Shown here: positions 6,558 to 7,648 of the stretch, in pieces
Position numbering within the stretch: the first letter of the stretch is position 1
Layout of the letters: each line of letters starts with the position of its first letter
From: JBBAFM01 sp041655415
GTDB taxonomy: Bacteria > Bacillota > Clostridia > Peptostreptococcales > JAAYPU01
Length of the DNA stretch: 7,648 bases
Direction of reading: 5' to 3'
NCBI GenBank assembly: GCA_964429195.1
Contig: CAYSBC010000076.1
Span: 1-7,648, forward strand
Notes under the pieces: generated by a model
Told to the model about the DNA's origin: nothing
Seen by the model: the letters and a program-made list of their open reading frames with translations, nothing else
The model's database searches: none
Made by a program: the position numbers and the translations under genes

Positions 6558-6593
6558 AAGTAAAAATAAATTAATTGAAGGAGAGGATAAACC

Positions 6594-6890
6594 ATGACAA
6601 CATTTAGTGAAGCAAAAGAAAAAAACCTTGGGAGGCTAGTACAATTTGTACCCATAGTAGCAAAAGTTCACGGTTCAAATCATCCGGAATTCCATGATGT
6701 AAAAAAAATATTTGATGAAATGAATGCCAAGATAAAAGAAGCAGGATCAGACAAACCAGAACTCGATAATGAATTTAAACAACTAAGAGAAATCACGTCT
6801 AATTACAAAGTACCCGGCGATGCGTGTGAAGCTTATGAAGCGGTATACAACATGTTAGAAGAAGTAGATGCAGCATACCATGGACAGTAA
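6594..6890 (+). CDS. small soluble protein with RIC/hemerythrin-like VHGxxHPE motif
   Basis: The protein has 98 residues, is highly charged and mostly helical, and has no membrane segment or signal peptide. The core KVHGSNHPEFHDV (24-36) resembles the V-H-G-x-x-H-P-E segment of the iron-sulfur cluster repair di-iron proteins (RIC: YtfE/ScdA). There the histidine is followed by a helix and a later H-x-x-x-E pair that completes the di-iron site. Here His26, His30, His34 and Glu32 are potential ligands. The later H-x-x-x-E motif of RIC is missing; the only other candidates are Cys78, several glutamates and His96. It may therefore be a reduced relative that binds metal only as a dimer, or not at all. 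The start has AAGGAGAGG (6578-6586) 7 bases upstream. Its position between an FLP regulator and a metal-pumping ATPase suggests metal or redox handling, which is inference. Confidence 0.75.
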   Translation: MTTFSEAKEKNLGRLVQFVPIVAKVHGSNHPEFHDVKKIFDEMNAKIKEAGSDKPELDNEFKQLREITSNYKVPGDACEAYEAVYNMLEEVDAAYHGQ

Positions 6891-6902
6891 AACGGATTAG
6901 GT

Positions 6903-6960
6903 TTTCCTCTTCTGTTTTGAGAGATTATCAGCTGGCAATAGTTGAAAAGAGAAGAGGAAA
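6903..6960 (+). repeat. large imperfect hairpin between the RIC-like gene and the ATPase gene
   Basis: TTTCCTCTTCT (6903-6913) pairs perfectly with AGAAGAGGAAA (6950-6960). After one G-G mismatch, TTTT (6915-6918) pairs with AAAA (6945-6948). No T tract follows, so it is not a canonical terminator. It ends 9 bases before the AGGAGG site of the ATPase gene and could serve as an RNA processing or stability element, or adjust expression between the two genes. Confidence 0.55.
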
Positions 6961-6982
6961 GGGCAAGTTAGGAGGAGAGTTC

Positions 6983-7648
6983 ATGCAAAAACTTATATTA
7001 AATAGCAAAAATAAAATAACATTATTCAGTGCAATCTTAATCGCAACAGGTTTTTTTAGTCATTACGTACTGCATAATATGCAAATATTTGAAGTAACAT
7101 TTATCATAGCATCCATCATAGGTGTTGCACCAATAGCTATCCAAGCGTATCAAGCTTTAAGAGTCAAGGTAGTCAGTATTGACGTACTGGTAACCATAGC
7201 AGTCATAGGAGCATTCATCATTAGAAACTTTGAAGAATCAGCAATCGTAACCTTCCTATTCCTATTCGGGGCCTATTTAGAGCAACGTACACTGAACCAA
7301 ACACGTTCAGCCATTAAAGAATTAACAGAAATGGCACCGGAAAGTGCATTGAAACAAATGGAAGATGGAGAATTTGAAGAAGTAGAAGTAGATGAAGTAG
7401 ACGTTGGAGATATTCTTCTTGTTAAAACAGGTGCAAAAGTACCGGTAGACGGAACAGTATTGAGTGGCGAAGGATACATTAACGAAGCAAGTATTACAGG
7501 TGAATCCGTACCGGTAGGCAAGGAAAAAGATTCTAAAGTATTCGCAGGGACAATTCTAGATAATGGAACAATTCAAATTGTTGCAGACAGAGTCGGAGAA
7601 GACACAACATTTGGTAAAATTATTGAACTGGTAGAAGAAGCACAGGAC
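6983..7648 (+). CDS. P1B-type heavy-metal-transporting ATPase, N-terminal part
   Basis: The frame is open for 222 codons to the window edge. There is no N-terminal HMA or CxxC metal-binding domain: the protein goes straight into membrane spans at about 12-30, 36-57, 65-80 and 85-99. The segment SIDVLVTIAVIGAF (65-78) is typical of P1B pumps. The actuator domain follows, with GDILLVKTGAKVPVDG (142-157) and the dephosphorylation loop TGES at 172-175. The phosphorylation site DKTG and the metal-specifying membrane motif lie outside the window, so the transported ion cannot be read. HMA-less pumps of this shape include Bacillus subtilis ZosA/PfeT (zinc or iron) and cobalt/zinc types. An unusually acidic stretch (127-143) sits in the actuator domain. 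The start has AGGAGGAG at 6970-6977 with good spacing. It is probably controlled by the FLP-type regulator encoded upstream. Confidence 0.88.
   Translation, partial: MQKLILNSKNKITLFSAILIATGFFSHYVLHNMQIFEVTFIIASIIGVAPIAIQAYQALRVKVVSIDVLVTIAVIGAFIIRNFEESAIVTFLFLFGAYLEQRTLNQTRSAIKELTEMAPESALKQMEDGEFEEVEVDEVDVGDILLVKTGAKVPVDGTVLSGEGYINEASITGESVPVGKEKDSKVFAGTILDNGTIQIVADRVGEDTTFGKIIELVEEAQD

Noticed and set aside
6918..6930. TGA...TCA pair ahead of the ATPase gene resembling an Fnr/FLP site
   Set aside because: The half-sites are 7 bases apart instead of 4 or 6, and the flanking bases do not match, so it is not a credible site.
7273..7521. 82-codon - strand open frame, serine/threonine-rich
   Set aside because: It is antisense to the P1B ATPase actuator domain, and its composition simply mirrors the acidic codons of that gene.
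1..7648. CRISPR array, tRNA/rRNA gene, insertion sequence or attachment site
   Set aside because: I saw no spaced direct repeats, cloverleaf or rRNA sequence, transposase, integrase or terminal repeats on either strand.

Overview
The window looks like a piece of a draft genome from an AT-rich, low-GC anaerobic Firmicute, probably a clostridium. The grounds are AT-biased codon use, strong AGGAGG-type ribosome binding sites, the tail of a 4-hydroxybutyryl-CoA dehydratase (an oxygen-sensitive fermentation enzyme), and a closely packed metal/redox operon. All recognisable genes are on the + strand. Two runs of exactly 100 N (3404-3503 and 6415-6514) look like fixed-length gap fillers, so true distances and reading frames across them are unknown.

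Layout. (1) 2-313: C-terminal end of 4-hydroxybutyryl-CoA dehydratase (AbfD), closed by a strong rho-independent terminator at 337-376. (2) A good sigma-A promoter (414-442) drives a 937-residue RecQ-like superfamily 2 helicase (482-3295). It has a complete helicase core but unfamiliar N- and C-terminal extensions and no RecQ zinc cluster. A second small gene starts inside its 3' end (3289) and runs into the first gap. This pair is the least explained part of the window. (3) 3510-4763: a UV damage endonuclease (UvsE) whose metal site is complete and whose C-terminal part looks like DUF1722 (YbgA). A TspO/MBR-like membrane protein follows at 4823-5611. (4) After a promoter-like region containing a spaced inverted repeat (5635-5676) comes a small two-helix membrane protein (5689-5949). 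Next are a Crp/Fnr regulator of the FLP type interrupted by the second gap (6038-about 6557), a 98-residue soluble protein with a RIC/hemerythrin-like VHGxxHPE motif (6594-6890), and the first 222 residues of a P1B-type metal-transporting ATPase that runs off the end (6983-7648).

How the genes may work together. Region 3 reads as a UV-damage/light-stress group: an endonuclease that incises UV photoproducts, a domain whose E. coli relative sits next to photolyase, and a TspO-like membrane protein. Region 4 reads as a thiol-redox-controlled metal homeostasis operon. The regulator has cysteines at exactly positions 5 and 102, matching the redox pair described for Lactobacillus casei FLP, and it lies upstream of a putative metal-binding protein and a metal pump. 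Region 2 could be a DNA repair or defence module; nothing in the visible sequence proves defence.
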